Shown: positions 52,188 to 61,136 of the stretch, piece by piece
Numbering within the stretch: position 1 is the first letter of the stretch
Layout of the letters: every line of letters starts with the position of its first letter
DNA from: Paracoccus gahaiensis
GTDB taxonomy: Bacteria; Pseudomonadota; Alphaproteobacteria; Rhodobacterales; Rhodobacteraceae
Reading direction: 5' to 3'
Assembly: GCF_005048225.1 (NCBI RefSeq)
Contig: NZ_SUNI01000011.1
Location: forward strand, 62,001 to 126,000
DNA length: 64,000 bases
Position numbers and translations under genes: made by a program
The notes under the pieces: model-generated
The model's database searches: none
Told to the model about the DNA's origin: nothing
The model's input: the letters and a program-made list of their open reading frames with translations, nothing else

Positions 52188-53146
52188 TGCAGATCCGGAC
52201 CCCCGATCCCGCCCGCGATGCTGCCGCCCTTCTGATGGGGCGCGCCGGCGGGGCCGCCGGCGATCCGCAGATGGCCGTGGTCCTGAAAGCCGCGTATGAT
52301 CTGGTCGCGGACGGGGCCGGCCCGCGGCGGATGCAGCCGGTGGCGGACCCGGCAAGGTCGGCGGTGGTGATGGCGGATCTGGGGGTCACCCGGTTCACCG
52401 CCCGGGATGTCGTGCCGCCGATCATCGGTCGCATCGTCGGGCCGGCGGATTTCTCGGTCCGTCCCGGCCCCCCCGAGGAGCAGATCCTGACGGTCGACGG
52501 GCAGGCATTCACGCTGGCCGGCATCGCCGCCGATGACACGGGCGCCAATGACCGGCATCTGGGTTTCGACCTGACCTACGAGGCCGATACGGCGTTGCGC
52601 AAGACCCGGGCCGATATCGTGGTGACGGGCTTTGCCGCGCAGGAGGGCACCGTCCGCGTCGAGGGCGCGACCTGGCTGACGCGCAATCCCGCGCTGCCCG
52701 CCGACCCGGATGCCGATGCCGGGCGCAACCTCTTCGGGTTCCAGCCGCGCCTCGGGCCGCCGCGCCGGGGGCAGGCGGGGGACCCCGCCGCCTTTGCCGC
52801 GTTTCACCGGCGGGGCGGGATCTTCGGCGATGCCGGCACGGGAACCGCGCTGCCCTCGGGCGGGCTGGTCGAGATCTTTCGCAGCCTCGACACCTCGGGC
52901 GCCGCCGATTACGCGCTGCGGCTTCCGGATCTGGGGCGGGTGGCGCGGCTGCGGGTCTATTGCGGGCACGGTCCCGACACGCCGCCCCGCTGGCGCAAGG
53001 TGGCCCTTGGGCGGATGCGGCCCGACACGCTGATCCTCCATCCCGCGACGAACCGGGCCGAGATCCTGTGGCGCTGCCACTGGCCCGCCGATCTTGAACC
53101 CGAAGACCGTTACCGCAGCATCCAGATCGCAGAGGAGGGCATGTGA
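52187..53146 (+). CDS. DUF2169-family protein
   Basis: 319 residues. Contains the DUF2169 pattern 'MAVVLKAAYDLVADGAG', 'HLGFDLTYEADTALRKTRAD' and 'IVVTGFAAQEGTVRVEGATW', later 'WRKVALGRMRPDTLILHPAT'. DUF2169 proteins are known adaptors that load PAAR-tipped effectors in type VI secretion systems. In front of a DUF4150 PAAR-like gene, this strongly suggests a spike-tip or cargo-loading module in this eCIS. That function is inference. Confidence 0.75.
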   Translation: MQIRTPDPARDAAALLMGRAGGAAGDPQMAVVLKAAYDLVADGAGPRRMQPVADPARSAVVMADLGVTRFTARDVVPPIIGRIVGPADFSVRPGPPEEQILTVDGQAFTLAGIAADDTGANDRHLGFDLTYEADTALRKTRADIVVTGFAAQEGTVRVEGATWLTRNPALPADPDADAGRNLFGFQPRLGPPRRGQAGDPAAFAAFHRRGGIFGDAGTGTALPSGGLVEIFRSLDTSGAADYALRLPDLGRVARLRVYCGHGPDTPPRWRKVALGRMRPDTLILHPATNRAEILWRCHWPADLEPEDRYRSIQIAEEGM

Positions 53147-53147
53147 C

Positions 53148-53543
53148 ATGGGCAAACCCGTCGCCCGCACCGAAGGCACCTGCATGGCCTTTCCCGACAT
53201 CCTTCTGACCCCGGCCCCGCCCTCGGCGCCGGTGCCGATCCCCTATCCCAACATCGCCCAGCTCGCCGATGCCCAGGACGCCTCGCCCGATGTCCTGGCG
53301 GGGGGCAAGCCGGTGATCACGCAAGCGAGCCGAATCCCGACCTCGACCGGCGGCGAGGCGGGGACGGCGGGGGGCGTCCCCTCGGGGACGTTCAACCAGG
53401 CCTGCACCTTCACCGGGTTCTCGCAGACGGTGATGGCGAACGGCAAGGGTCTGGTCCGGCAGCTGGACCAGACCCGCCAGAACAACGGCAATGCCCAGGG
53501 CTTCGTGCTGGTCGGGCTGGCCTCCGTGCTGGTGGGGGACTGA
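53148..53543 (+). CDS. DUF4150 PAAR-like spike-tip protein
   Basis: 131 residues from ATG 53148, one base after the DUF2169 stop. 'FPDILLTPAPPSAPVPIPYP' then 'NIAQLADAQDASPDVLAGGK', 'STGGEAGTAGGVPSGTFN', 'VMANGKGLVRQLDQTRQN' and 'NGNAQGF' match the DUF4150 (PAAR-like) consensus closely. PAAR proteins form the sharp, metal-stabilised tip of contractile machines. Here the protein is short and has no fused effector domain. Confidence 0.9.
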   Translation: MGKPVARTEGTCMAFPDILLTPAPPSAPVPIPYPNIAQLADAQDASPDVLAGGKPVITQASRIPTSTGGEAGTAGGVPSGTFNQACTFTGFSQTVMANGKGLVRQLDQTRQNNGNAQGFVLVGLASVLVGD

Positions 53544-53546
53544 CCG

Positions 53547-53945
53547 ATGGGCGAGGCGTTCCTGGGACAGGGCTGGACCTTTCCGGTCCGCGTCAATGCC
53601 CGCGGCGGGCTGGACTGGTCCAGCGGGGCCGCCTCGATCCGCGAGGCGGTCTGGCTGATCCTGGCGACGCCCAAGCGGTCGCGGATCATGCAACCGACCT
53701 TCGGCTGCGGCATCCACGACTATGTTTTTGCGCCGAACAATCCGGGCACCCGCGCCGCGATCATGGACGAGGTGCGCCAGGCGCTGGTCCGGTGGGAGCC
53801 GCGGATCGACGTCCTCAGGGTCACCGCCGCCTCGCCGCCCGACACGTCGAACACGCTGATGCTCTCCGTCGATTACCGCGTCCGCGCCAACAACGCGGCG
53901 CAGAACATCGTCTATCCGTTCTACCTCCTCGAAGGCCTGGAATAG
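53547..53945 (+). CDS. baseplate gp25-like protein (Pvc9-like)
   Basis: 132 residues. GPW/gp25 family: 'SIREAVWLILATPKRSRIMQ', 'PTFGCGIHDYVFAPNN' and 'VRQALVRWEPRIDVLRV' with the conserved R-G/C-P.FGc.l pattern. It forms the inner baseplate ring that contacts the sheath. It lies three bases after the PAAR gene. Confidence 0.93.
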   Translation: MGEAFLGQGWTFPVRVNARGGLDWSSGAASIREAVWLILATPKRSRIMQPTFGCGIHDYVFAPNNPGTRAAIMDEVRQALVRWEPRIDVLRVTAASPPDTSNTLMLSVDYRVRANNAAQNIVYPFYLLEGLE

Positions 53946-53954
53946 GAGCCGTCC

Positions 53955-56381
53955 ATGCCGCTCTTGCCGCCCGCACTCGACAGCCGCACGTTCAAGGACC
54001 TCGTGGACGAGGCCCGCGCCCGGCTGCCGCGCTATACGCCGGAATGGACGAATTTCAACGACAGCGATCCCGGCATGGCGCTGGTCCAGCTGCATGCCTG
54101 GCTGACCGAGACGATCCTGCACGACCTGAACCGGATCCCTGATCTGAACTACCTCGCCTTCATCGACCTTCTGGGGATCACGCCCGAACCGGCGCATCCG
54201 GCGCGGACGGATCTGACCTTCACGCTGAAGGATCCGCCGGGCGTCACCGTCTCGGTGCCCCGCCTGACCAGGGTCGCGGTGGACGATCCGGCGGTGCCCT
54301 CGGATCTGGTGTTCGAGACCGATAGGACGCTGGTGGCGCTGGACGCCGCCGTGGGGGCGGCCCTCGTGTCGAAGGCCGGGGGCGGCGCAGGGGGCCGGCT
54401 GCGCGATCTGGTGACCCGCTTCGAGAAGGGCCAGACCAGCTGGGCCTATTCCTTCGACCCCTTCGCGGGGGGCGAGGGGCGGGCGCTCTATCTGGGGCTG
54501 CGCCTGCGGCCGGGGCGCGAAAAGGACGCGGGGACGTTTTCCGAGGATCGCTTTCCCGCCGGTCCGTTCGACCTCTACGTCGATGCGGTGCGGATATTGG
54601 ACCGGGGACCGGGGCCCGATGCCGCCGTGATCGAAGGGCCGGTGGCCATTCTGTGCCCGCCGCCGGGCATGGCCGGGGTGCCGTTGGAGCATGTGGACTG
54701 GCATGTCTTCACCGGGACCGGAGACGAGCCCGCCTTGTTCGAGGATGACGCGGCCACGGCGGGCTGGACGCGCCTGCGCCCGACCGAGGACGGCACGCAG
54801 GCCCTGTCCGGATCGGGGCATCTGGTCTTCGAGATGCCGGCCTCGGTTGCGGCGCTGGATCCGGCACAGCTGTCCGAGGAGGTCTGGGCCAGCTTCGGCG
54901 CCACGCGACCGCCCCGCAGCAAGGAGGAACTGGCCCGGCAGCTGCGCGAGGGGCCGCTGGACATCCTGGACGGCCTGGCCGGTTTCTGGGTCGAGATGGG
55001 GGCGACCGAGGCCGAGGCGGACGAGATCGCGGCCTGCGGCGAGGACCCGGTGGCGGTGGCCGACATCATCATGACCCCCGATCCCGACCCGCCGGACGAG
55101 GCCGACGCCCTGCCGCCGCCCTATCAGCTGGACCCGCGCGCGCTGACCCTGAAGGACTGGATCAAGGTCAACGAGGGGTATGCGGCGGCATTGCCGCAGA
55201 ACGATCAGGGCTATCTGCCGCTCTACTGGCTGCGCGCCCGGCTCGGAGCGGTTCCGGCCGATGCCGCCGCCCCCTCGGCGATCCGCGCCTTCCATCTGAA
55301 CACGGTGCCCGCCACGCAGGCCTCAACCCGGCTCGACGACCGGCTCGGGCGGTCGAACGGGCGGCCTGCGCAGGTCTTCCGGCTGCCCAAGGCGCCGGTG
55401 CTGATCGACCCCGCGACGGGCGCGCCCGACCTTGCGCTGCAGATCGCCGAGGAAGGGCAGGACCCGGACTGGCTGCGGGTCGACGACTTCTACCTGTCCG
55501 GCCCCGAGGACCCGCATTTCATGCTGACCCCCGAAACGGGCGAGCTGCGGCTTGGCGACGGGCGGCGCGGACGGATTCCCGTCGCGGGCGCCACGGTCAC
55601 CGCGACGCGCTACCGGGTCGGGGGCGGGGCGGCGGGAAATGTGGCGGCGGGGCTGGTGTCCAAGCTCAAGGGCGGCCTGCGCCACGTCAAGGGGGTCACG
55701 AACCTGCGGGCCGCCCATGACGGATCGGAGGCCGAGACGCTGGACGCGGTCAGGCTGCGCGTACCGCATGACCTGCGCAGCCGCGACCGTGCCGTGACGG
55801 CCGAGGATTTCTCGGACCTCGCGCTGCGGACCCCGGGCGTGGCGCTGCACAAGGCGGTCGCGCTGGCGCGCAAGGCACCCGGCCCGGAGGGCTTTGTCGA
55901 CAGGGACGGGGCGGTGACGCTGGTCGTGCTGCCCCGGATCGACCAGCCCCGGCCTCAGCCCACCGAAGAGCAGAAGCGCGCGATCTGCCGCTGGCTGGAG
56001 CCGCGCCGCCTGATCACGACCGAGCTGCATGTCATCGGCCCCCATTACGCCACGGTGACGGCGCTGACGGCGCGGCTGACGGTGGCGCGGGACCGCGATC
56101 TGGGCGAGGTGGCCGGCGCCGTCGTGACAGCGCTGGCGGATTTCCTCAGCCCCCTCACCGGCGGCGAGGACGGCACGGGCTGGCCCTTCGGCGCAGCCAT
56201 CTATCATGGGGACCTCTACGAGCGGATGCTGGCCGTGCCGGGGGTCCGACGGGCCTCGGGGCTGTCGGTCGAGATCGACGGGCAGGCGGGCGATCCCGTG
56301 GCGGACATCGCCGAGATCCCGCAAGGCGCGCTGCTGGCGCTGGCCCGCGACAGGGTGGATCTGGTGGCCGCCTATGAGTGA
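53955..56381 (+). CDS. baseplate assembly protein J-like (Pvc11-like)
   Basis: 808 residues. N-terminal 'RTFKDLVDEARARLPRYTPE' and 'WTNFNDSDPGMALVQLHAWL', then 'LNYLAFIDLLGI', are the standard start of large gpJ/gp6-type baseplate wedge proteins. The C-terminal half contains 'RAVTAEDFSDLALRTPGVAL' and 'LFEPLTGGEDGTGWPFG'-type 'DFLSPLTGGEDGTGWPFGAA'. An acidic, proline-rich linker (roughly 375-400) sits in the middle. It builds the baseplate wedges with the tail-protein-I-like partner that follows (8-bp overlap). Confidence 0.9.
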   Translation: MPLLPPALDSRTFKDLVDEARARLPRYTPEWTNFNDSDPGMALVQLHAWLTETILHDLNRIPDLNYLAFIDLLGITPEPAHPARTDLTFTLKDPPGVTVSVPRLTRVAVDDPAVPSDLVFETDRTLVALDAAVGAALVSKAGGGAGGRLRDLVTRFEKGQTSWAYSFDPFAGGEGRALYLGLRLRPGREKDAGTFSEDRFPAGPFDLYVDAVRILDRGPGPDAAVIEGPVAILCPPPGMAGVPLEHVDWHVFTGTGDEPALFEDDAATAGWTRLRPTEDGTQALSGSGHLVFEMPASVAALDPAQLSEEVWASFGATRPPRSKEELARQLREGPLDILDGLAGFWVEMGATEAEADEIAACGEDPVAVADIIMTPDPDPPDEADALPPPYQLDPRALTLKDWIKVNEGYAAALPQNDQGYLPLYWLRARLGAVPADAAAPSAIRAFHLNTVPATQASTRLDDRLGRSNGRPAQVFRLPKAPVLIDPATGAPDLALQIAEEGQDPDWLRVDDFYLSGPEDPHFMLTPETGELRLGDGRRGRIPVAGATVTATRYRVGGGAAGNVAAGLVSKLKGGLRHVKGVTNLRAAHDGSEAETLDAVRLRVPHDLRSRDRAVTAEDFSDLALRTPGVALHKAVALARKAPGPEGFVDRDGAVTLVVLPRIDQPRPQPTEEQKRAICRWLEPRRLITTELHVIGPHYATVTALTARLTVARDRDLGEVAGAVVTALADFLSPLTGGEDGTGWPFGAAIYHGDLYERMLAVPGVRRASGLSVEIDGQAGDPVADIAEIPQGALLALARDRVDLVAAYE

Positions 56382-58464
56382 GCCCGCCGCCCTCGTCGTC
56401 AAGGACACGCGCCCGCCCTTCCTGCGGCTGTCGGCCCGGTTGGGCTGGCCCCTGGGTCCGGTCCCGAGCCGACCGGGCGTGCCGCTGATCGACCGGCCCC
56501 TGACGCTTGGCATCGCGGGGCGGCGCGCGATCCCCCTGGCCGAGCCCTTCGGCACCTTCGGCGGCCGGACGCTGCCGAAGGGGCTGGCCATCGCGCCGGA
56601 CGGGCGGATGTTTCTGGCCGATCCGCTGCGGCGGGTGATCCTGACGGCGCAGGCGGGCGCGATCCCGGCGGATCGGCCTGCGGAGGCAGACCCCTTGTGG
56701 CCCTTCGCGCCGCTCTGGCCCGCGCGACCGCTGCCCGGACCCGACACGCCGGGCGGGCTGTGCGACCTGGCCGGGGCCAGTGCGGCGGAGGATCCCTATG
56801 CGCTGGTCGAGCCGGTGGGCGTCGCGATCGCGCCCTCGGGCGATCTGGCCATTCTGGATCGCGGGGCGCGGCGGGTGCTGGTGCTGGCATGGCCCCATGC
56901 GCGGCTCCGGCGGCTGATCCGGCTGGAGGATGGCACGCCCGAGGCCTTGGCCTTCGACGGGGCCGGGCGGCTTTATGTGGCGCTGACGGGGCCGGGGGCG
57001 ATCCGGCGGTGGGACGCCTTGGGGCGGCCCGATCCGGCCTTCCCCCGCGTCGCGCCGCGCCAGCCGCTGGCGCTGGCGGCGGCGCACCGGGCCTGTGCCT
57101 GCGGGTGCGGCGGTGACGACTGCGGCTGTGACGGCGGGTGCGCCCCCATCGCGCCGCCGGGGCCGGTTTTGCATGTCATCGACGGCGGAAAGCTGCTGTC
57201 GCTCGACGCGCGGGGCCTTGCCGTCGCCACCGACGAGGATGCGCTGCGGATGACCCTGCCGCCGCTGCTGCGCGAGGCGGGTGATGACCTCAGCTGGTCC
57301 GATCCCACAGCCCCGGGGCGCGACCCGGTCCTGTTCCGCCATCTGGCGCTGGACGTCACCGGCCGCCACAGGGGCAGCGGGCGCCCCCTGATCGCCCTGC
57401 CGCGGCGGATCGAGGTGCCGCGCGCGGGCGCCTTCACGACCACGGCCTTGGACAGCGGGCAGAGCGGCTTTCACTGGGATCGCGTGACCTTCGATCTGGA
57501 GCTGCCGGACAGCGCGCGGCTTGTCGTCTCGACCCTGACCTCCGAGGTCGAGGTGCCGTTCGACCAGCTGCCGGCCGTGTCGGAGGACCGCTGGTCCGTG
57601 CCGCTGGCGCTGGTCCCGGGCGATCTGCCCGAGGTCATGGTGCAAAGCGGGCCGGGGCGGTTCCTGTGGCTGAAGGTCGAGATGTCGGGCGACGGCACCA
57701 CCGCCCCGCTGATCCGGGGCATCGACATCTTCGCCCCGCGCCGCAGCGCCTTGCGCTATCTGCCCGCGCCCTTCCATGACGACCCCGAAAGCGCGCGGTT
57801 CCTCGACCGGTTCCTCGGCTATTTCGACACCGTCTCGGCCGAGATCACCGCCCGCCATCGCAGCCTGGCGGAACTGTTCGACCCCCGCGTGACGCCGTCC
57901 GAGTTCCTCTCGTGGCTGGGCGCGTGGTTCGACCTGACCTTCCTGGCCGCCTGGCCCGAGGCCACCCGGCGCGAGATGATCGCGCAGGCCATGGACCTGT
58001 TCCGTCAGCGCGGCACGGTGGCCGGGCTCAAGCGCATCCTGCAATGGCATACCGGCCTGGCCGATCCGCTTCCGCAGGTGATCGAGCATTTCCGGCTGCC
58101 GGCGGGCGGGGTGATGATCGGCGGCGCGCCGCTGGATCCCGACGCGCCCGCGCATGGCTTCACCATCGTGCTGCCCGCTTATCTTGCCGCCTCGGACGCG
58201 GACCGCTTCGTGCTGGAGCGGCTGATCGCCGCCTCGGTTCCGGCCCATGCGCGGTTCGAGCTGCGCCTGATCCACCCGGGCATCACCTTGGGCTGCCACG
58301 CCACGATCGGGGTCGACACGATCCTTGGTCCCGCCGGGGGCGGGGCCCTGGGCACCGGAGATCTTGGCGCCACCCTGTCGACCGGGACCGCTGTCCCCGA
58401 TGCCCTGATCCGTTTCCCGCAGCTTTTGACCGCCGGTCCTGGCGAAGGAGCCTTGTCATGCTGA
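56374..58464 (+). CDS. baseplate tail-protein-I-like protein with propeller-like N-terminus (Pvc12-like)
   Basis: 696 residues from ATG 56374. Residues 60-230 show NHL/beta-propeller-like strands ('LPKGLAIAPDGRMFLADPLR', 'PVGVAIAPSGDLAILDRG', 'EALAFDGAGRLYVALTG'). Six cysteines cluster at C241-C256 ('CACGCGGDDCGCDGGC'), followed by a variable region. From about residue 460, 'LRYLPAPFHDDPESARFLDR', 'LSWLGAWFDLTFLAAWPEAT' and 'RQRGTVAGLKRILQWHTGL' are the phage tail protein I domain. It overlaps the gpJ gene and the next gene by 8 and 7 bp. Confidence 0.85.
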   Translation: MSEPAALVVKDTRPPFLRLSARLGWPLGPVPSRPGVPLIDRPLTLGIAGRRAIPLAEPFGTFGGRTLPKGLAIAPDGRMFLADPLRRVILTAQAGAIPADRPAEADPLWPFAPLWPARPLPGPDTPGGLCDLAGASAAEDPYALVEPVGVAIAPSGDLAILDRGARRVLVLAWPHARLRRLIRLEDGTPEALAFDGAGRLYVALTGPGAIRRWDALGRPDPAFPRVAPRQPLALAAAHRACACGCGGDDCGCDGGCAPIAPPGPVLHVIDGGKLLSLDARGLAVATDEDALRMTLPPLLREAGDDLSWSDPTAPGRDPVLFRHLALDVTGRHRGSGRPLIALPRRIEVPRAGAFTTTALDSGQSGFHWDRVTFDLELPDSARLVVSTLTSEVEVPFDQLPAVSEDRWSVPLALVPGDLPEVMVQSGPGRFLWLKVEMSGDGTTAPLIRGIDIFAPRRSALRYLPAPFHDDPESARFLDRFLGYFDTVSAEITARHRSLAELFDPRVTPSEFLSWLGAWFDLTFLAAWPEATRREMIAQAMDLFRQRGTVAGLKRILQWHTGLADPLPQVIEHFRLPAGGVMIGGAPLDPDAPAHGFTIVLPAYLAASDADRFVLERLIAASVPAHARFELRLIHPGITLGCHATIGVDTILGPAGGGALGTGDLGATLSTGTAVPDALIRFPQLLTAGPGEGALSC
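57094..57141 (+). other. cysteine-rich insert in the tail-protein-I fusion
   Basis: Residues 241-256 contain six cysteines with glycine and aspartate spacers (C-x-C-x-C-x4-C-x-C-x3-C). The pattern suggests metal binding or a disulfide knot, at the boundary after the propeller-like part. Cysteines are otherwise scarce in this protein. Confidence 0.7.
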
Positions 58465-61133
58465 ACGACTGCAAGACCTCGTGCATCCCCTGCGGCCTTC
58501 ACCAGCCCCGGCGCAACAGCTATTTCGACGGCAAACTGCTGGTCGCGCGGGATTTCTCGGACGAGCAGGACTATCACCGCGGCCACCGGCAGATGCACAA
58601 CGCGCTGCTGCACGGCACCGGGACGGTCTGCGGGCTGAAGCTGATCGAGCATCCAAGCGAGACCTGCCGGCGCGACTTTATCGTGGTCGAGCCGGGTCTG
58701 GCGCTGGATTGCTGCGGGCAGGAGATCGTGGTGCCCAAATCCGCGCTGGTGCGGGTGGCCGATCTTGTGCGAGCCGATCCCGACCTGCAGGCCGCGCTGG
58801 ACGGGACCGCGCATCTGTTCGTCGCGATCGAGCGCTGCGATGCGGGGGCCGAGCGGATGCCGGTGATCCTGCCGGGCTGCGCGTCCGAGGACGGCGGCGC
58901 CTTCGGACGCATCGCCGAGGGCTATCGCTTCGCCCTCTTCGCGGCCGAAGCCCGGGACGTGACGCCCGTCAAGGTGCCCCAGAACCCCCGGCTGGACTGG
59001 GTCCACACGTTTTCCTACGAGGGCGGCGTGCCGAAGGCCGTCCATGTCAACGAGGGCGAGGCACTGGTCCAGATCGCGACGCAGGACGGGATCGGCGCGC
59101 GGCTTCTGGGATATGACCGCGACACGCATGACCTCGATGCGCTGGTGGGCGGGTCCAAGACCGTCTCGGACACCGCTTCCTCGCGCGAGGCGCGGCTGGT
59201 CTTCGTGGCGGGCGCCGGCTTTTCCGGCACCGTCCCCAACGGCATCGGCATCTGGCGCGCGGCCGGGCTGGGCGGGACGGCCGAGCCCGAACGGGTGATC
59301 CCGATCAAGGGCACTGCGGCGCGCATCGCCGTCTCTCCCAGTTCCGGGACGCTCTATGTCCTGGAACTGGACGGCACGGCCAGCCGGCTTGTCTCGTACA
59401 GTCAGGCGGTGATCGACGCCTATCTGGCGGATGGCGACGCCTCGGTCCTCGACGGCCAGCCCGACCTGACATTCGACCACGGCTTCGGCGCCGCGGGGGA
59501 TGCGCCGGGCCGGGGCGCCTCGATGATGGAGATCACCCGCGACGGGCGGTTTCTGGCCCTGTCCAGCCCGGTGGGCGCGGCCAAGGATCGGCTGTATCTG
59601 ATCGACACGTCGAAGTTCCGCGAAGGCGGGATGACGCAAGGCGATGCGGTGGCCAGCGGCTACGCGCCCGAAGCGGCCGAACGGATCGACCTGGTGAAGT
59701 GGAGCTTCGACGACGGCTATCTCTATGTCGTCTCGCGCGAGGCCGCGTCGGCACAGACGATCCTGCTGACCCGCTATCTTCTGATCGACGGTGAGGCGCG
59801 GCTGGAAAAGGCCGGGCGCGGCGTCAAGCTGGTCGGCACCGCCTATGACATCGCGCTGGCACCGACCGAGACGCGCGCCTATCTGCTGATGGCGGATGCC
59901 GAGGGGGTGACGCGGTTCACGACCGTCGGACTGGACGCGGTCAAGTCGCAGGATGCCGGCCCGCCGCCCGAGACGGGGCTGTCGCCCGACGCCTTCCGGA
60001 TCGACGGGCAGGGCCGCAGCCTTGCCCTCGCCGGCAACGGCACGCGGCTGTATCTCGCCGCCGCCGCCGCCGAGGAGACGATGCCGCCCCACGGGCTGGT
60101 CGCCGTGATCGACATCGCCGAGGAGGATTGCGGCATCCATTTCCGCAAGCCGGTGCAGGGCTGTGCCTCCTGCGGAACCGACCAGCATCGCGTCGTGCTG
60201 GGCCATGTCGCGGGCTATGTCTGGCCGGGCGAGGGCCGGGACCTGCCCCGGATCCGTGATCCCGAACGCGCAAGCGAGGGCGATCTTGCGCTGGACAACT
60301 TCGCCTTCCGGCCGATCGTGCCCTCGGCGTCGACCCTGAAGGAGGTCATCGACTGCATCCTGGCGCAGGGCGTGGCCGAGGGTCCGCCCGGCCCGCGCGG
60401 CGATCCGGGCGCCCGGGGCGAGGATGGCGTGTCGGGAGAGGATGGCAAGGTCGTCACGCAGGTCACGGTGGCCACGCTGAACCCGAACCAGCCGGCCACC
60501 GCCTCGGTCGCCGATAACGGGCCGGGCCTGACGCTGACCCTCGGCATTCCGCGCGGCGCGGCGGGGCAGCCCGGCCAGCCGGGCACCCCGGGCACGGGCC
60601 TTGCGCCGGGAAATCCGATCGTGGCGCTCAGCTGGCAGCATGCCGGGATGCATTGGGCGGGCAACCGCAGCAAGTTCACGGATGTGTTCCGCGAGCAGGG
60701 GATCGCCATCGCTTTCGAGAAGCCGGTGATCTGGAAGGACTTCACCGGCAGCGAAGAGGCCGGCCGCTCGATGCTGATCGAACTGGAACTGCCCCTGATC
60801 GACCACGACCACGGGCTGGTGCATTGGGTCACGCCGCAGCTCTGGGCGCATCCGATCGACAATCCGGTCATCAACGGCGACTTCCTGGAATCATGGGACA
60901 TCCTGGATGCCGCCGATCTGACGCCGGGAGTCTGTCTGAGGGCGGACGAGAAGTTTCACCTCGATCTCAACCTCGATCCCGATCTGGGGTTCCGCGTCCT
61001 GCTCTATGGCGATTTCGTCAGGACCGAGGACGGGGTTGCCGTGGATGGCACCTTCCTCGGGGGCCAGCTTCCGACCGGCGCGTCCGGCGGCGGCAGCACG
61101 TTCCGCAGCTGGTTCACTCTGGAAAGGGACTGA
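58458..61133 (+). CDS. large eCIS surface protein with propeller-like and collagen-like parts
   Basis: 891 residues from ATG 58458. A conserved N-terminal block 'NSYFDGKLLVARDFSDEQDY' and 'HRQMHNALLHGTGTVCGLKL' is also seen in weaker form in the next protein. Residues 200-600 hold strand-rich WD/NHL-like repeats ('ARIAVSPSSGTLYVLELDG', 'DIALAPTETRAYLLMADA'). From residue 642, 'GPPGPRGDPGARGEDGVSGE' is a collagen-like run, with a second short one near 700 ('GAAGQPGQPGTPGTG'). The C-terminal 180 residues form a globular tip. It is a plausible fibre or receptor-binding protein. Function is inferred. Confidence 0.75.
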   Translation: MLNDCKTSCIPCGLHQPRRNSYFDGKLLVARDFSDEQDYHRGHRQMHNALLHGTGTVCGLKLIEHPSETCRRDFIVVEPGLALDCCGQEIVVPKSALVRVADLVRADPDLQAALDGTAHLFVAIERCDAGAERMPVILPGCASEDGGAFGRIAEGYRFALFAAEARDVTPVKVPQNPRLDWVHTFSYEGGVPKAVHVNEGEALVQIATQDGIGARLLGYDRDTHDLDALVGGSKTVSDTASSREARLVFVAGAGFSGTVPNGIGIWRAAGLGGTAEPERVIPIKGTAARIAVSPSSGTLYVLELDGTASRLVSYSQAVIDAYLADGDASVLDGQPDLTFDHGFGAAGDAPGRGASMMEITRDGRFLALSSPVGAAKDRLYLIDTSKFREGGMTQGDAVASGYAPEAAERIDLVKWSFDDGYLYVVSREAASAQTILLTRYLLIDGEARLEKAGRGVKLVGTAYDIALAPTETRAYLLMADAEGVTRFTTVGLDAVKSQDAGPPPETGLSPDAFRIDGQGRSLALAGNGTRLYLAAAAAEETMPPHGLVAVIDIAEEDCGIHFRKPVQGCASCGTDQHRVVLGHVAGYVWPGEGRDLPRIRDPERASEGDLALDNFAFRPIVPSASTLKEVIDCILAQGVAEGPPGPRGDPGARGEDGVSGEDGKVVTQVTVATLNPNQPATASVADNGPGLTLTLGIPRGAAGQPGQPGTPGTGLAPGNPIVALSWQHAGMHWAGNRSKFTDVFREQGIAIAFEKPVIWKDFTGSEEAGRSMLIELELPLIDHDHGLVHWVTPQLWAHPIDNPVINGDFLESWDILDAADLTPGVCLRADEKFHLDLNLDPDLGFRVLLYGDFVRTEDGVAVDGTFLGGQLPTGASGGGSTFRSWFTLERD

Positions 61134-61136
61134 GCG

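Noticed and set aside
52187..53543. Interpretation as a type VI secretion system
   Set aside because: The membrane-complex and ClpV-type genes (TssJLM, TssK, ClpV) are absent and the sheath and tube proteins are of the eCIS/phage type rather than TssB/TssC and Hcp.
58179..60851. An 890-codon minus-strand frame opposite the large fibre-like protein
   Set aside because: No motif, Arg/Gln/His-rich composition, and opposite to a coupled gene of the eCIS operon.
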